Source of the DNA: Devosia sp. Root413D1
Lineage (GTDB): Bacteria > Pseudomonadota > Alphaproteobacteria > Rhizobiales > Devosiaceae
Direction of reading: 5' to 3'
DNA: 64,000 bases
Assembly: GCF_001425235.1 (NCBI RefSeq)
Contig: NZ_LMEA01000010.1
Location: forward strand, 68,275 to 132,274
Positions 1-8,346 of the stretch are shown one piece after another; within the stretch, counting starts at the first letter, position 1, and each line of letters opens with the position of its first letter. The notes under the pieces were generated by a model. It made no database searches. It saw only the letters and a list, made by a program, of their open reading frames with translations, and was not told where the DNA came from. Made by a program: the position numbers and the translations under genes.

Positions 1-276
1 CTGGTGGCGTTCTTCAGCTTCCTCGCCATCTGGTCGAACTACTTCCTCGCCTTCGTGCTGCTCAGCGACGACAAGCTCTACAACCTGCCGGTGGGGCTGA
101 CGGCGCTGGTGAGCGGCTCAGGCGCGCTCAGCAACCTGCCGTCCAACGATGTGCCGATCAAGAAGCCGGAGGTGGTGCTCGCCGCCATCCTCGTGGTGCT
201 GCCGGTGCTGCTGATTTTCATGGCCGCGCAGCGGTTCGTACGCTCCGGCATGCTGTCGGGCGCGGAAAAGGGTTAG
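1..276 (+). CDS. Carbohydrate ABC transporter permease, C-terminal part (gene starts before window)
   Basis: Reading frame is open from base 1 and ends at the TAG at 274-276, so only the last 91 codons are visible. The remaining sequence has two hydrophobic membrane segments: one at the start (FFSFLAIWSNYFLAFVLL) and one near the end (VVLAAILVVLPVLLIFMAAQ). They are separated by a polar loop containing NLPVGL, the usual ending of MalG/UgpE-type inner-membrane permeases. The gene lies upstream of an enolase-superfamily gene and a second, complete sugar importer, so it probably belongs to another importer that continues off the left edge. The substrate cannot be told. Confidence 0.8.
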   Translation: MVAFFSFLAIWSNYFLAFVLLSDDKLYNLPVGLTALVSGSGALSNLPSNDVPIKKPEVVLAAILVVLPVLLIFMAAQRFVRSGMLSGAEKG

Positions 277-303
277 CGGCCAGGTCCTGCCTGGGCTGGC
301 CGC
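276..303 (+). repeat. Intercistronic stem-loop after the permease
   Basis: Perfect 8-bp inverted repeat GCGGCCAG (276-283) and CTGGCCGC (296-303) with a 12-nt loop, starting on the last base of the permease stop codon. No T-run follows, so it looks more like an mRNA stabilising or partial-termination hairpin than a strong intrinsic terminator. Confidence 0.4.
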
Positions 304-327
304 CAAGCATCTATTTAGGAGGATTGA

Positions 328-1482
328 ATGAAGATCACGGGGTTCACGGCATGGCTGGTCGAGCACGAGCCGGGACCGAAATTCATCTGGCGCGACGGCA
401 TTCCCGGTTCGCACGGTGACATTCCGCGTGGCTCCAAGCCGCATAAGGCGGTGATCCGCATGGAGACCGATGCCGGAATCGACGGCGTCATCGAGATGGG
501 CCGCGGCGAGGCGGTGATCGACCTAGTGCGCCGCCGCTACCACGAGTTCATCGGCGAGAACCCGCTGCTCACCGAACGGATGTGGCGGCTGATCTGGGAG
601 ATCGACCGGATCGAGGAGATCCACATGCGGCACCTCGGCATGCTCGACATGCTGTGCTGGGACGTCAAATCGCAGCACGCCAAGATGCCGATCTACCAGA
701 TGCTGGGCGGCGACAACCGGGTGGTGCCGGCCTACGCCTCGACAGTCACCTGGCCGACGATGGACGAGTACGAGCGCTACATCAAAATGAGCCGCGATGT
801 CGGCTTCAAGGCGTTCAAGCTGCATGCCTGGGGCGGCCCGGTGAAGCGCGACATTGAGCTCTGCAAGAACCTTCGCAAGTGGGTCGGGCCCGATGCGGAC
901 CTGATGTTCGACGGCTCGGCCGGCTGGGACTATGTCAACGCGCTGGAGTTCGGCAAGGCGATCCAGGATCTCGGCTTCCTCTGGTACGAGGAGCCGATGC
1001 GCGAGTTCCATCTCGGGGCCTACACCAAGCTCTGCGAGAAGCTCGATATCCCGATCCTCGCCGCCGAAACCTCGGACGGCGTACATGGCAACATGGCGAC
1101 CTGGATCGAGAACAAGGCGCTCGACATGACGCGCGTCTCGACCTTCTACAAGGGCGGTTACACCGGCTCGATGAAGGTGGCGCATCTGAGCGAAAGCCAC
1201 GGCATGCGGGCCCAGGTGCATGGCATGGGGCTGGAGAACGCGCAGATCTGCGCCGCCATCTCGAACAACGACTATTATGAGCAGCTCGTGATGAACGAGG
1301 AGCAGATCAAGGGCCTCGACAAGCTCGGGCCGCTCGCGATCGTCGATGGCGACCTGACGGTCAGCGACGAGCCGGGCATCGGTTACGAGTTCGACTTCAA
1401 GAAACTCGACGAGACGGCCCTGACGAAGGTCTCAGTCAGCGAACGGTTGACGCCGCGTGGGGCTGAGGTACCATGGCACTGA
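328..1482 (+). CDS. Mandelate racemase/muconate lactonizing enzyme (enolase superfamily) protein
   Basis: 384 aa, the normal length for the family; ATG preceded by a good Shine-Dalgarno (TAGGAGG). N-terminal capping domain to about residue 125, then the TIM barrel. Visible catalytic elements are K-L-H at 164-166 (position of the KxK/KxH base), metal ligands D195 (in FDGSAGW, replacing the usual DANxxW), E221/E222 in WYEEP, E247 in AAET, and H298 in QVHGMG. Family members abstract the proton alpha to a carboxylate; most sugar-operon members are acid-sugar dehydratases. The adjacent importer and the facing lactonase/dehydrogenase genes support a sugar-acid dehydratase role, but the substrate is unknown. 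The stop codon lies inside a 12-bp palindrome. Confidence 0.85.
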   Translation: MKITGFTAWLVEHEPGPKFIWRDGIPGSHGDIPRGSKPHKAVIRMETDAGIDGVIEMGRGEAVIDLVRRRYHEFIGENPLLTERMWRLIWEIDRIEEIHMRHLGMLDMLCWDVKSQHAKMPIYQMLGGDNRVVPAYASTVTWPTMDEYERYIKMSRDVGFKAFKLHAWGGPVKRDIELCKNLRKWVGPDADLMFDGSAGWDYVNALEFGKAIQDLGFLWYEEPMREFHLGAYTKLCEKLDIPILAAETSDGVHGNMATWIENKALDMTRVSTFYKGGYTGSMKVAHLSESHGMRAQVHGMGLENAQICAAISNNDYYEQLVMNEEQIKGLDKLGPLAIVDGDLTVSDEPGIGYEFDFKKLDETALTKVSVSERLTPRGAEVPWH

Positions 1483-1490
1483 TATATCAG
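1479..1490. promoter_or_regulatory. 12-bp palindrome CTGATATATCAG, candidate operator (copy 1)
   Basis: Perfect palindrome CTGATATATCAG overlapping the stop codon of the enolase-superfamily gene, 37 bp before the binding-protein start. The identical 12-mer recurs at 12304-12315 in the facing operon, again over a stop codon and upstream of the next gene. The A/T-centred short palindrome resembles operators of GntR-family (FCD-type) regulators. That family assignment is inference, and no GntR gene is in the window. Confidence 0.45.
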
Positions 1491-1526
1491 ATTACGTAAC
1501 TGAGCTATCATTGGGAGGAGAGACTT

Positions 1527-2780
1527 ATGACGGCCAAGTTCGATAGACGATCAGTCCTGAAGCTGGGCGGCGGTATGCTGGCCGCTTCGGCGCTGCTGCC
1601 GCACCAGGCGTTCGCCCAGCAGACGGCGATCAACTACTGGCACACCTTCACCAGCCAGTCGGAAGCTGCAGGGTTGCAGGCGGTGCTCGACCTGTTCAAG
1701 GCCGCGCATCCCGACGTTGCAGTGACGCCCGAGAACATCCCCAATCCCGAGTTCATGGCCAAGATCACCGCGGCCGTGGTCGGCGGCAGCCGCCCGAACG
1801 TGACGATGGTTTCGTCCGAGCGCTTCGAGGACCTGCTCGCCATGGGCGCGCTCAGCGACATGACCGACCGCATTGCCGGCTGGGAGCGGCGTGGCGACTT
1901 CGACGACAAGCGTTTCGCCTCGATCACCAAGGACGGCAAGACCTATGGCGTGCCGGGCTTCACGTTCGTGGACTGGGGCTACTATCGCAAGGACTGGTTC
2001 GATGAAGCCGGCCTTGCCGCGCCGACCACCTATGACGAGTTCCGCGATGCGGCGATCAAGCTGACCGACGCGTCCAAGGGCCGTTTCGGTTTCGGCTTGC
2101 GAGGCGGCCCCGGCGGCCAGAATTTCGTGGTCAACGTCATCGAAGCGTTCGGCTCGCCGGTGAAGAAGGAAGACGGCACCATCGGGCTCGACCGCGATAT
2201 CGTCGTCAAGGCGCTCGACTGGTATGCGGGGCTGCTGGTCAAGGACAAGGCCGTGCCGCCGAGCGCCGCCAATGATGGCTTCCAGCAGGTCATCAGCGGC
2301 TTCCAGACCGGGCAGACCGCGATGATCTGGCACCACACCGGCTCGTATCAGGACATTGCGAGCAAGCTGAAGCCGGGCGTCGAATTCGGCACCTTCGCGA
2401 TGCCGGCTGGCCCGGCAACCCGGGTGGCGCGCCTCGCCTACGCCTATAACTGCATCACCAACGACGAAAACGCCGACGCCGCCTGGGAATGGATCAAGTT
2501 CTGGGGCGAGCCGGATGCCGCCGTCGCTTTCCTCGAGAAGACCGGCTACATGCCGGCCTCGACCGTCGCGGCGCAGGACCAGCGCATCGTGGGCAACCCG
2601 ATGTACAAGGCCGCCGCGGATACGCTCGGCTTCGGCATCCCGCAGCCGAGCTTCCCGGGTGCGGCCGGCTGGGCGCAGAACACCGTGCTGCCGGCGCTGC
2701 AGCAGATCCTGATCGGCCAGGCGACGCCCGACCAGGCTGCCGATCAGATCATCGAGGGGCTGGCTGCGGCCATCGCCTGA
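1527..2780 (+). CDS. Sugar ABC transporter substrate-binding protein (family 1)
   Basis: 417 aa. ATG with strong Shine-Dalgarno GGGAGGAGAG. The N-terminus has a twin-arginine-type signal (DRRSVLKLGGG, then a hydrophobic stretch and AFAQ cleavage site near residue 30), so export to the periplasm may use Tat. The mature protein has the typical layout of cluster-1 sugar binding proteins: INYWHTF near the start, and repeated W/Y/G motifs such as WGYYRKDWFDEAGL and AMIWHHTGSYQ. It is followed by two permeases and an ATPase on the same strand, giving a full importer. The ligand is not identifiable; neighbouring enolase-superfamily and lactonase genes suggest a sugar, sugar acid or oligosaccharide. 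Confidence 0.88.
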   Translation: MTAKFDRRSVLKLGGGMLAASALLPHQAFAQQTAINYWHTFTSQSEAAGLQAVLDLFKAAHPDVAVTPENIPNPEFMAKITAAVVGGSRPNVTMVSSERFEDLLAMGALSDMTDRIAGWERRGDFDDKRFASITKDGKTYGVPGFTFVDWGYYRKDWFDEAGLAAPTTYDEFRDAAIKLTDASKGRFGFGLRGGPGGQNFVVNVIEAFGSPVKKEDGTIGLDRDIVVKALDWYAGLLVKDKAVPPSAANDGFQQVISGFQTGQTAMIWHHTGSYQDIASKLKPGVEFGTFAMPAGPATRVARLAYAYNCITNDENADAAWEWIKFWGEPDAAVAFLEKTGYMPASTVAAQDQRIVGNPMYKAAADTLGFGIPQPSFPGAAGWAQNTVLPALQQILIGQATPDQAADQIIEGLAAAIA

Positions 2781-2847
2781 TCCCTGGCGGCCGGTGCAAG
2801 CCGGCCGCCTTCTCCCCCGACCCGATCAACGCCAAGTCTAAGTTGTC

Positions 2848-2888
2848 GCGCTTCCGAACCGGAAAAGTCTGCAACTTTTCCTGGAAGC
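2848..2888. repeat. Interspersed palindrome between binding-protein and permease genes
   Basis: Imperfect inverted repeat, left arm GCTTCCGAACCGGAAAAGT and right arm ACTTTTCCTGGAAGC around a 5-nt loop. A near-identical copy is at 39512-39555. Elements with this core are common between genes in Hyphomicrobiales. Here it lies 16 bp before the permease start and could set the excess of binding protein over permease. Confidence 0.65.
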
Positions 2889-2904
2889 CCTCCAAGGAGC
2901 CCCG

Positions 2905-3864
2905 ATGAGCCGAGGCCGTGCCATGGCTGCCCTGCCGCCACCGCGCTCCACCTGGGACGCGATCAATCCGCTGCGGCTGCTCGGCGAGCTCTCCGAGACG
3001 CGCTACTGGATGTATCTGCTGCTGCTGCCCAGTGCGCTGCTGATCACCGCAATCGTGCTGTTCCCCACCGTTTACGGCTTCCAGCTGAGCTTTACCGAGA
3101 TGCGGCTCAACCGGCCGGCTGGCAACGGCGCGTTCGTCGGGCTCAAGCACTACCAGCGCATGCTGGCCGACCCGATCTTCTGGCTGTCGCTGCGCAACAC
3201 CGCAGTGTGGGTGACCTTCTCGATCCTCATCGAGTTCGTTGTCGGCCTCGTCGCCGCGCTGGCGCTCAACCGCAACCTGTGGGGCGGCAAGGTGCTGGCG
3301 GTGCTGATCCTCGTGCCCTACTTCCTGCCCAACGTGGTGGCGGGCAACATGTGGGCCCTGATGCTCGACAGCCGGGTCGGCGTCATCAACGACATTCTCG
3401 TCAATATCGGCCTTCTCCAGGAATACAAGGCGTGGTTTGCCGACCCCAACACGGCGATGGCAACGGCGATCTTCGTCGAGGCCTGGCATAGTTTTCCGTT
3501 TTTCACGCTGCTGATCATGGCGGGCCTCAAGGGCATCCCAACCGATCTCTACAAGGCGGCCGATATCGATGGGGCAGGAGCGTTTGCGCAACTGCGGCTG
3601 ATCACACTGCCAATGCTGCGCACCATCATTGCGGCGGCGGTGATCCTGCGCGTCATCGGCCTCGTCAACTCACCGGATCTGCTGCTGATCCTGACCCAGG
3701 GCGGGCCCGGACGGTCGACGCAGGTGCTGTCGCTCTATGCGTTCCAGAACGCCTATTCGGATTTCAACTTCGGCTATGCGGGCGCGCTGTCGGTGGTGAT
3801 GTTCGTACTGCTGATGCTGTTTGCCTGGGCCTATATCCGGCTCAGCAAGGTCAACCAGGACTAG
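2905..3864 (+). CDS. Carbohydrate ABC transporter permease (MalF/UgpA type)
   Basis: 319 aa. About six hydrophobic segments, the first at residues ~34-54 (MYLLLLPSALLITAIVLFPTVYGF). The cytoplasmic EAA loop is visible near the C-terminal half (YKAADIDGAGAFAQLRLITLPML), which contacts the ATPase. Inner-membrane half-channel of the importer formed with the next permease and the ATPase. A start at 2905 gives a hydrophilic N-terminus of about 33 residues; an in-frame ATG also exists at 2923. Spacing to the next gene is 4 nt, so the two permeases are probably translated together. Confidence 0.9.
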   Translation: MSRGRAMAALPPPRSTWDAINPLRLLGELSETRYWMYLLLLPSALLITAIVLFPTVYGFQLSFTEMRLNRPAGNGAFVGLKHYQRMLADPIFWLSLRNTAVWVTFSILIEFVVGLVAALALNRNLWGGKVLAVLILVPYFLPNVVAGNMWALMLDSRVGVINDILVNIGLLQEYKAWFADPNTAMATAIFVEAWHSFPFFTLLIMAGLKGIPTDLYKAADIDGAGAFAQLRLITLPMLRTIIAAAVILRVIGLVNSPDLLLILTQGGPGRSTQVLSLYAFQNAYSDFNFGYAGALSVVMFVLLMLFAWAYIRLSKVNQD

Positions 3865-3868
3865 CGCC

Positions 3869-4714
3869 ATGGCCCAGACCCGCTCCGGCTCCAACCTCAT
3901 CTGGAACATCCTCAGCTACGCGGTGCTGATCCTGCTCGCCGTGCTCAGTATCGGTCCGCTGCTCTGGATGCTGCTGACCTCGTTCAAGGTCGAGGACGAC
4001 ATCGTGACCCGCACGATGGTGTATCTCCCCACCCGCTTCACGCTCGAGAACTACATCAAGCTGTGGAACCAGTCGGGCTATCCGGTCCTGGTGATCAACA
4101 GCCTCGTCACCACCACGCTGACGGTGGCGATCTGCCTGTTCACCGGCACCATCGCCTCATACGCCTTCTCGCGCTTCAACTTCCCCGGCCGCACGCCGCT
4201 GATGCTGGGCTACCTCGTGGTGCGCATGTTTCCGGCGGTGCTGATGATCATCCCGCTGTTCATCGTGATGCGGAACCTCGGCCTGTTCGACACCAGCCTC
4301 GGCCTCGCCGTCGCCTATACAAGCTTCCTCCTGCCGCTGTTCGTCTGGATGCTGAAGGGCTTTTTCGACGCGGCGCCGACGGAACTCGAAAGTGCGGCAC
4401 GGATCGACGGCTCGACCCGCATCGGCGCGATGTTCCGCATCGTCATCCCGATCGCGCGGAATGGGCTCGTCGCCACCTGTGTGTTCGTGGCGATCGCCGC
4501 ATGGAACGAGTATCTGTTCGCCCTGATGCTCACGTCCAGCACCGGCTCGCGCACCTGGCCGGTCGGGTTGCAGCTGATGGTCGGCGAGTTCCAACTGCCC
4601 TGGGGCATGCTGGCCGCCGGCGGCATCATTTCCATCATTCCAGTGATTGTGCTGTTCGCCCTCGTGCAGCGCGTCATGGTTGCCGGCATCACCGCCGGCG
4701 CAGTCAAGGGTTAG
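3869..4714 (+). CDS. Carbohydrate ABC transporter permease (MalG/UgpE type)
   Basis: 281 aa from ATG 3869, chosen because it lies just after the preceding stop and gives the normal short N-terminus (MAQTRSGSNLIWNI) before the first membrane segment. An upstream in-frame ATG at 3821 would run inside the previous gene. Six predicted membrane segments and the EAA loop ESAARIDGSTRIGAMFRIVIPIA are present. It pairs with the 319-aa permease. The stop is followed after 5 nt by the ATPase start. Confidence 0.9.
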   Translation: MAQTRSGSNLIWNILSYAVLILLAVLSIGPLLWMLLTSFKVEDDIVTRTMVYLPTRFTLENYIKLWNQSGYPVLVINSLVTTTLTVAICLFTGTIASYAFSRFNFPGRTPLMLGYLVVRMFPAVLMIIPLFIVMRNLGLFDTSLGLAVAYTSFLLPLFVWMLKGFFDAAPTELESAARIDGSTRIGAMFRIVIPIARNGLVATCVFVAIAAWNEYLFALMLTSSTGSRTWPVGLQLMVGEFQLPWGMLAAGGIISIIPVIVLFALVQRVMVAGITAGAVKG

Positions 4715-4719
4715 TGCCG

Positions 4720-5796
4720 ATGGCCACTCTGTCGATCAAAGGCGTGCGCAAGAGTTTTGGCGCGGTCGAGGTGCTGAACAATATCGACATCGAGGTCGAG
4801 GACGGCGGCTTCCTGGTGTTGCTGGGCCCATCGGGGTGCGGAAAATCGACGCTCCTGGCGATCATTGCCGGGCTCGAGCCGAGCTCGGGCGGCGACATCC
4901 TGATCGGCGACAAGAACGTCAACGACGTGCACCCCAAGGACCGCAACATCGCCATGGTGTTCCAGTCCTACGCGCTCTACCCGACCATGCCGGTGCGCCG
5001 GAACATCGGCTTCGGGCTCGAGATGCGGAAGGTCGACGCGAAGGAGCGTGAGGCGGCGGTGCAGCGGGCGGCGGAGCTGTTGCAGATCGAGCACCTGCTC
5101 GACCGCAAACCGGGGCAGCTTTCGGGCGGGCAGCGGCAGCGCGTCGCCATGGGGCGGGCGATCGTCCGCAACCCCGACCTGTTCCTGTTCGACGAGCCGC
5201 TGAGCAACCTCGATGCGAAGCTCCGGGTCGAGATGCGGACCGAGATCAAGCGGCTGCACGACCGGCTCGGCACCACCACGGTCTATGTGACGCACGACCA
5301 GGTCGAGGCGCTGACGCTCGGCACCAAGGTGGCGGTGATGAAGGGCGGGGTGATCCAGCAGCTCGCCGACCCCGAGACCATCTATGACCGGCCGGCCAAC
5401 ATGTTCGTCGCCGGCTTCATCGGCTCGCCGACAATGAATTTTCTCACGGGCATGCTGGAGCACGGCGATGGCGGGCTGGTGCTGCGCCACGCCGCCGGGT
5501 CTCTCGCACTCGTCGGGCTGGAGCAGGACGTGGCGGCGTTTGTCGGTCGTGAAGTGGTCGCGGGCATCCGGCCGGAGACACTCAACGCCGGGCAGGGCGC
5601 GGCGGGACTTCAAGGCATCGTCGATGTGGTCGAGCCGACCGGCCCGGACACCATGGTGATCGTCAGCGTCGGCGGGCAGCTGCTTACGGCGCGGCTCGGG
5701 CCCAAGGTGCGGCCGAAGCCGGGCGATACGCTCAACCTCAGCGTCGACACCGCCGCCATCAACCTCTTCGACCCCGTAACGGGCAACCGGATCTAG
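4720..5796 (+). CDS. Sugar ABC transporter ATP-binding protein (MalK/UgpC type)
   Basis: 358 aa. ATG 4720 gives the canonical start MATLSIKGVRKSFG; the frame is open further upstream but that part overlaps the permease. Walker A GPSGCGKST at 36-44, Q-loop VFQSYALYP, signature LSGGQRQR, Walker B DLFLFDEP, D-loop SNLDAKLR and the switch histidine in VTHDQVEA are all intact. The C-terminal ~120 residues form the TOBE/regulatory region of CUT1 ATPases. It powers the importer encoded just upstream, and may be shared with other CUT1 permeases, as is common in this family. Confidence 0.93.
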   Translation: MATLSIKGVRKSFGAVEVLNNIDIEVEDGGFLVLLGPSGCGKSTLLAIIAGLEPSSGGDILIGDKNVNDVHPKDRNIAMVFQSYALYPTMPVRRNIGFGLEMRKVDAKEREAAVQRAAELLQIEHLLDRKPGQLSGGQRQRVAMGRAIVRNPDLFLFDEPLSNLDAKLRVEMRTEIKRLHDRLGTTTVYVTHDQVEALTLGTKVAVMKGGVIQQLADPETIYDRPANMFVAGFIGSPTMNFLTGMLEHGDGGLVLRHAAGSLALVGLEQDVAAFVGREVVAGIRPETLNAGQGAAGLQGIVDVVEPTGPDTMVIVSVGGQLLTARLGPKVRPKPGDTLNLSVDTAAINLFDPVTGNRI

Positions 5797-5801
5797 CCAG
5801 C

Positions 5802-7697
5802 ATGAGCAGCGCCTCCAGCACGCCGTCGATCGAGGCGGCCGATATCCTCCCCTTGCCCGAATGGGCGCTGCTGCAACGGCAGATCTTCGCAGTGCTGAAC
5901 GAGGCGGCGATCGAGTTCGCCGACCGCTACACCCGGCCTGACGGGACGCTGATCTGGCGCGATCGCTGGCCGGGCATGGATGGCTCGGACGACCCCTATG
6001 AGGGGTTCATGAACATGCCGCTGTTCTACGCGCTGGGCGGCTCGGATGAGGTGTACAAGCGCTCGCGCACCATCTGGGACGGCATCACTTGGCAGTGGAC
6101 CGAGTACGGGCAGATCCATCGCGAGTACGACGCCTATTACGACTGGATGCACCACGGCGAGAGCAACCTGTTCTTCTATTTCTTCGGTCTCGCGGATCCG
6201 GCCGTGCCCAAGGACCGCCAACGCACCCGGCGCTTCGCCGGCTTCTACAATGGCGAGGATGCCGAGGCTGAGAACTGGGATGCGGAGCGCAAGCTGATCC
6301 GCTCACCGATATCAGGCAGCCGTGGCCCGCGCTTCACGCAGACGGCAGAGGATTGGTCGACGCATCGCGAAATCCTCGATGACTACCTGCCGCCCTTCGA
6401 GGATCTGCCGGGGATCGACAAATACGGCCTGAAGACGCCGTGGTCGGACGATGCGACCTATGCCGAAATCCTCACCCGCATCAACCTGCGGCAGTCGCGT
6501 GGCGACGTGCCGCTCAACCTCGGCGCCACCTCGCTGATGACGCATGCTTTCGCCTATACCGGCGAGGAGAAATACCGGGCCTGGGTGCTCGATTATCTCG
6601 CGGCCTGGGAAGAGCGTACGGCGCGCAATGGCGGAATCACGCCCGACAATATCGGGCTCTCAGGCGAGATCGGCGAATATAACGACGGCAAGTGGTGGGG
6701 CGGCTATTACGGCTGGCGCTGGCCGCATGGCTCGTTCTCACTGCTCGAGCCGCTTTGTGTCTCTGGCGTCAACGCGGCGGTCCTCACCGGAGACATGGCA
6801 CATCTGAAGCTGGCGCGTTCGCAGCTCGACATGCTGTGGGGGCTCAGGCGCGAGGAGGGTGGCCAGCAGCTGGTGCCGAACCGGCACTATGACGAAGGCT
6901 GGCGCGACTATCGCCGCTTCCACCCGATGTACGGGGTATACCTGTGGAACGTCTCGATGGCTGAGGAGGACGCCGAGCGGGCCGAGCGCGGCTGGGCCGG
7001 TGACCTGTTCGACGCGGTGAACCCGGCCTATCACGGCTATGGCAAGACCAATGGCGGCCATATGGGCTTCAACGGCAATACCGCGCAGTGGTTCAGGTTC
7101 ATGCGCGGCAACGACCCGGGCTATCCCGAGGCGGTGCTGAAGGCCGACCTCCAGACCATCACTGAGCAGATCGCCAACTATCGCAAGGCCGAGAATGATC
7201 CCGAGACGATGGATCACTACCGGGAGTCGATGACCATCCATATGTGGCAGCAGCTGACGCCGATGGTGGTGGAAGCGCTGACGCAGCTGACGCTGGGCGG
7301 GCCGATGCACGTCTATCACGGCGGGCTGCAGGTGGCGCGGTTCCGCTATTTCGACGCAGCCGGCAAACGCCCGGGCTTGCCGCAAGGCGTCGCGGCTTTG
7401 GTCGATGGGCTCTCACACGACGGCGCGACGCTGACGCTGGTCAACACCGACGCCGTGCATGCGGCCGAGGTGGTGATCCAGGGCGGGGTGTTCGGGGAAC
7501 ACGACATTACGTCTGTGCAGCTCGGCGATGCCGCGCCGGTGGCGGTCGGCGGGCGGTGGCTTACCGTGAAGCTCGCAGCCGGCGCGACGGCGCGGCTGAC
7601 GCTGGGCATGCGGCGGTTCGCCAATGCGCCGAGCTATGACACGCCGTGGGTGCGGGCGGCGGATGGGCCGGCGCCGTTGCTGGAGCGGGAGGAGTAG
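5802..7697 (+). CDS. 631-aa protein of unknown function, candidate (alpha/alpha)-toroid carbohydrate-active enzyme
   Basis: 631 aa, starting 5 nt after the ATPase stop, last gene of the sugar-import operon. No signal peptide, so probably cytoplasmic. The sequence is rich in W, Y, D and H. Notable motifs are WRDRWPGMDGSDDPYEG (~48-64), YYDWMHHGESNLFFYFFGL, NDGKWWGGYYGWRWPHGSF (~290-310), and NRHYDEGWRDYRRFHPMYG. Repeated helical blocks with acidic/aromatic clusters resemble six-hairpin (alpha/alpha) glycosidases or polysaccharide lyases. The last ~130 residues look beta-rich (LTLVNTDAVHAAEVVIQGG). I do not recognise the family. From context it may act on the imported saccharide before the enolase-type dehydratase. 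Confidence 0.6.
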   Translation: MSSASSTPSIEAADILPLPEWALLQRQIFAVLNEAAIEFADRYTRPDGTLIWRDRWPGMDGSDDPYEGFMNMPLFYALGGSDEVYKRSRTIWDGITWQWTEYGQIHREYDAYYDWMHHGESNLFFYFFGLADPAVPKDRQRTRRFAGFYNGEDAEAENWDAERKLIRSPISGSRGPRFTQTAEDWSTHREILDDYLPPFEDLPGIDKYGLKTPWSDDATYAEILTRINLRQSRGDVPLNLGATSLMTHAFAYTGEEKYRAWVLDYLAAWEERTARNGGITPDNIGLSGEIGEYNDGKWWGGYYGWRWPHGSFSLLEPLCVSGVNAAVLTGDMAHLKLARSQLDMLWGLRREEGGQQLVPNRHYDEGWRDYRRFHPMYGVYLWNVSMAEEDAERAERGWAGDLFDAVNPAYHGYGKTNGGHMGFNGNTAQWFRFMRGNDPGYPEAVLKADLQTITEQIANYRKAENDPETMDHYRESMTIHMWQQLTPMVVEALTQLTLGGPMHVYHGGLQVARFRYFDAAGKRPGLPQGVAALVDGLSHDGATLTLVNTDAVHAAEVVIQGGVFGEHDITSVQLGDAAPVAVGGRWLTVKLAAGATARLTLGMRRFANAPSYDTPWVRAADGPAPLLEREE

Positions 7698-7720
7698 CGC
7701 CAGCAACATCGTGCGCGCTG

Positions 7721-7890
7721 CACACCCCACCCCATCCCTCCCCGTCAAGGGGAGGGTGCCCGCTGGTGGCCATGGCGGGATCCAGCCACAAACTGGATGC
7801 CACCTCCCCCTTGACGGGGGAGGCAAGCGAAGCTTGGGAGCGAGAGCGACCTAGCGTAGCTCGGAGGGGGTGCGCGGAGGCACGGTGTTT
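7721..7890. repeat. GC-rich interspersed inverted repeat between convergent genes
   Basis: C-rich block (ccctccccgtcaaggggaggg, then ccacctcccccttgacgggggagg and gagggggtgcgcgg) in the gap between the convergent genes ending at 7697 and 7903. Related blocks lie at 19680-19870 and 30895-31025. The paired poly-C/poly-G arms could form long hairpins and act as a two-way terminator. Confidence 0.6.
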
Positions 7891-7902
7891 GTCGGGACGG
7901 TG

Positions 7903-8346
7903 CTACCCCCGCCGCTGCGCCAGGTAGATATGATCGCACGCCAGCACCGTCTCACCACGCTGGTTGAGCACCCGCACCTGCTCGGTCACCCGTCCGTATT
8001 GCGGGCGCTTCGGATCGTCGTCCAGCGCCGCAATGGTCAGCTCGGTGTGGATGGTATCGCCGATGAATACCGGCTTGGGGAAGCGCAGGCGTTCGTAGCC
8101 GTAGGTGAAGGCGAGCGGGTTGATTTCGGTGGCGGTGAGGCCGATGCCGATGGCGAAGGTCATGGTGCCGTGGGCGATGCGCTGGCCGAATTCCGAGCCT
8201 TTCATGAACTCGGCGTCCATGTGGTGCGGGAAGAAATCGCCGGTATGGCCGGCGTGGACGACGAAGTCGGTCTCGGTGATGGTGCGGCCGCTGGTCTTCC
8301 TGATCTCGCCGACGACATAGTCCTCGAAGTGGCGCGGCCGCTCCAT
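7903..8346 (-). CDS. MaoC-like (R)-hydratase domain protein, catalytic form
   Basis: 147 aa, single hot-dog domain. The hydratase motif is recognisable in [16 protein letters not shown]-x-x-P-x-H with the expected catalytic Asp and His, followed by RIAHGTMTF. Family members hydrate trans-enoyl-CoA thioesters or dehydrate the reverse. The ATG shares one base with the stop of the upstream binding-protein-like gene (TGATG), so it is translationally coupled. A second MaoC protein in the same operon (10603-11178) lacks the His. The adjacent CaiB-type CoA transferase suggests a beta-hydroxyacyl/enoyl-CoA step. Confidence 0.85.
   Translation of the reverse strand: MERPRHFEDYVVGEIRKTSGRTITETDFVVHAGHTGDFFPHHMDAEFMKGSEFGQRIAHGTMTFAIGIGLTATEINPLAFTYGYERLRFPKPVFIGDTIHTELTIAALDDDPKRPQYGRVTEQVRVLNQRGETVLACDHIYLAQRRG

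Noticed and set aside
4063-4719. N-terminal extension of the sugar-importer ATPase
   Set aside because: It overlaps the permease out of frame; conserved ATPase sequence begins at MATLSIKGV (4720).
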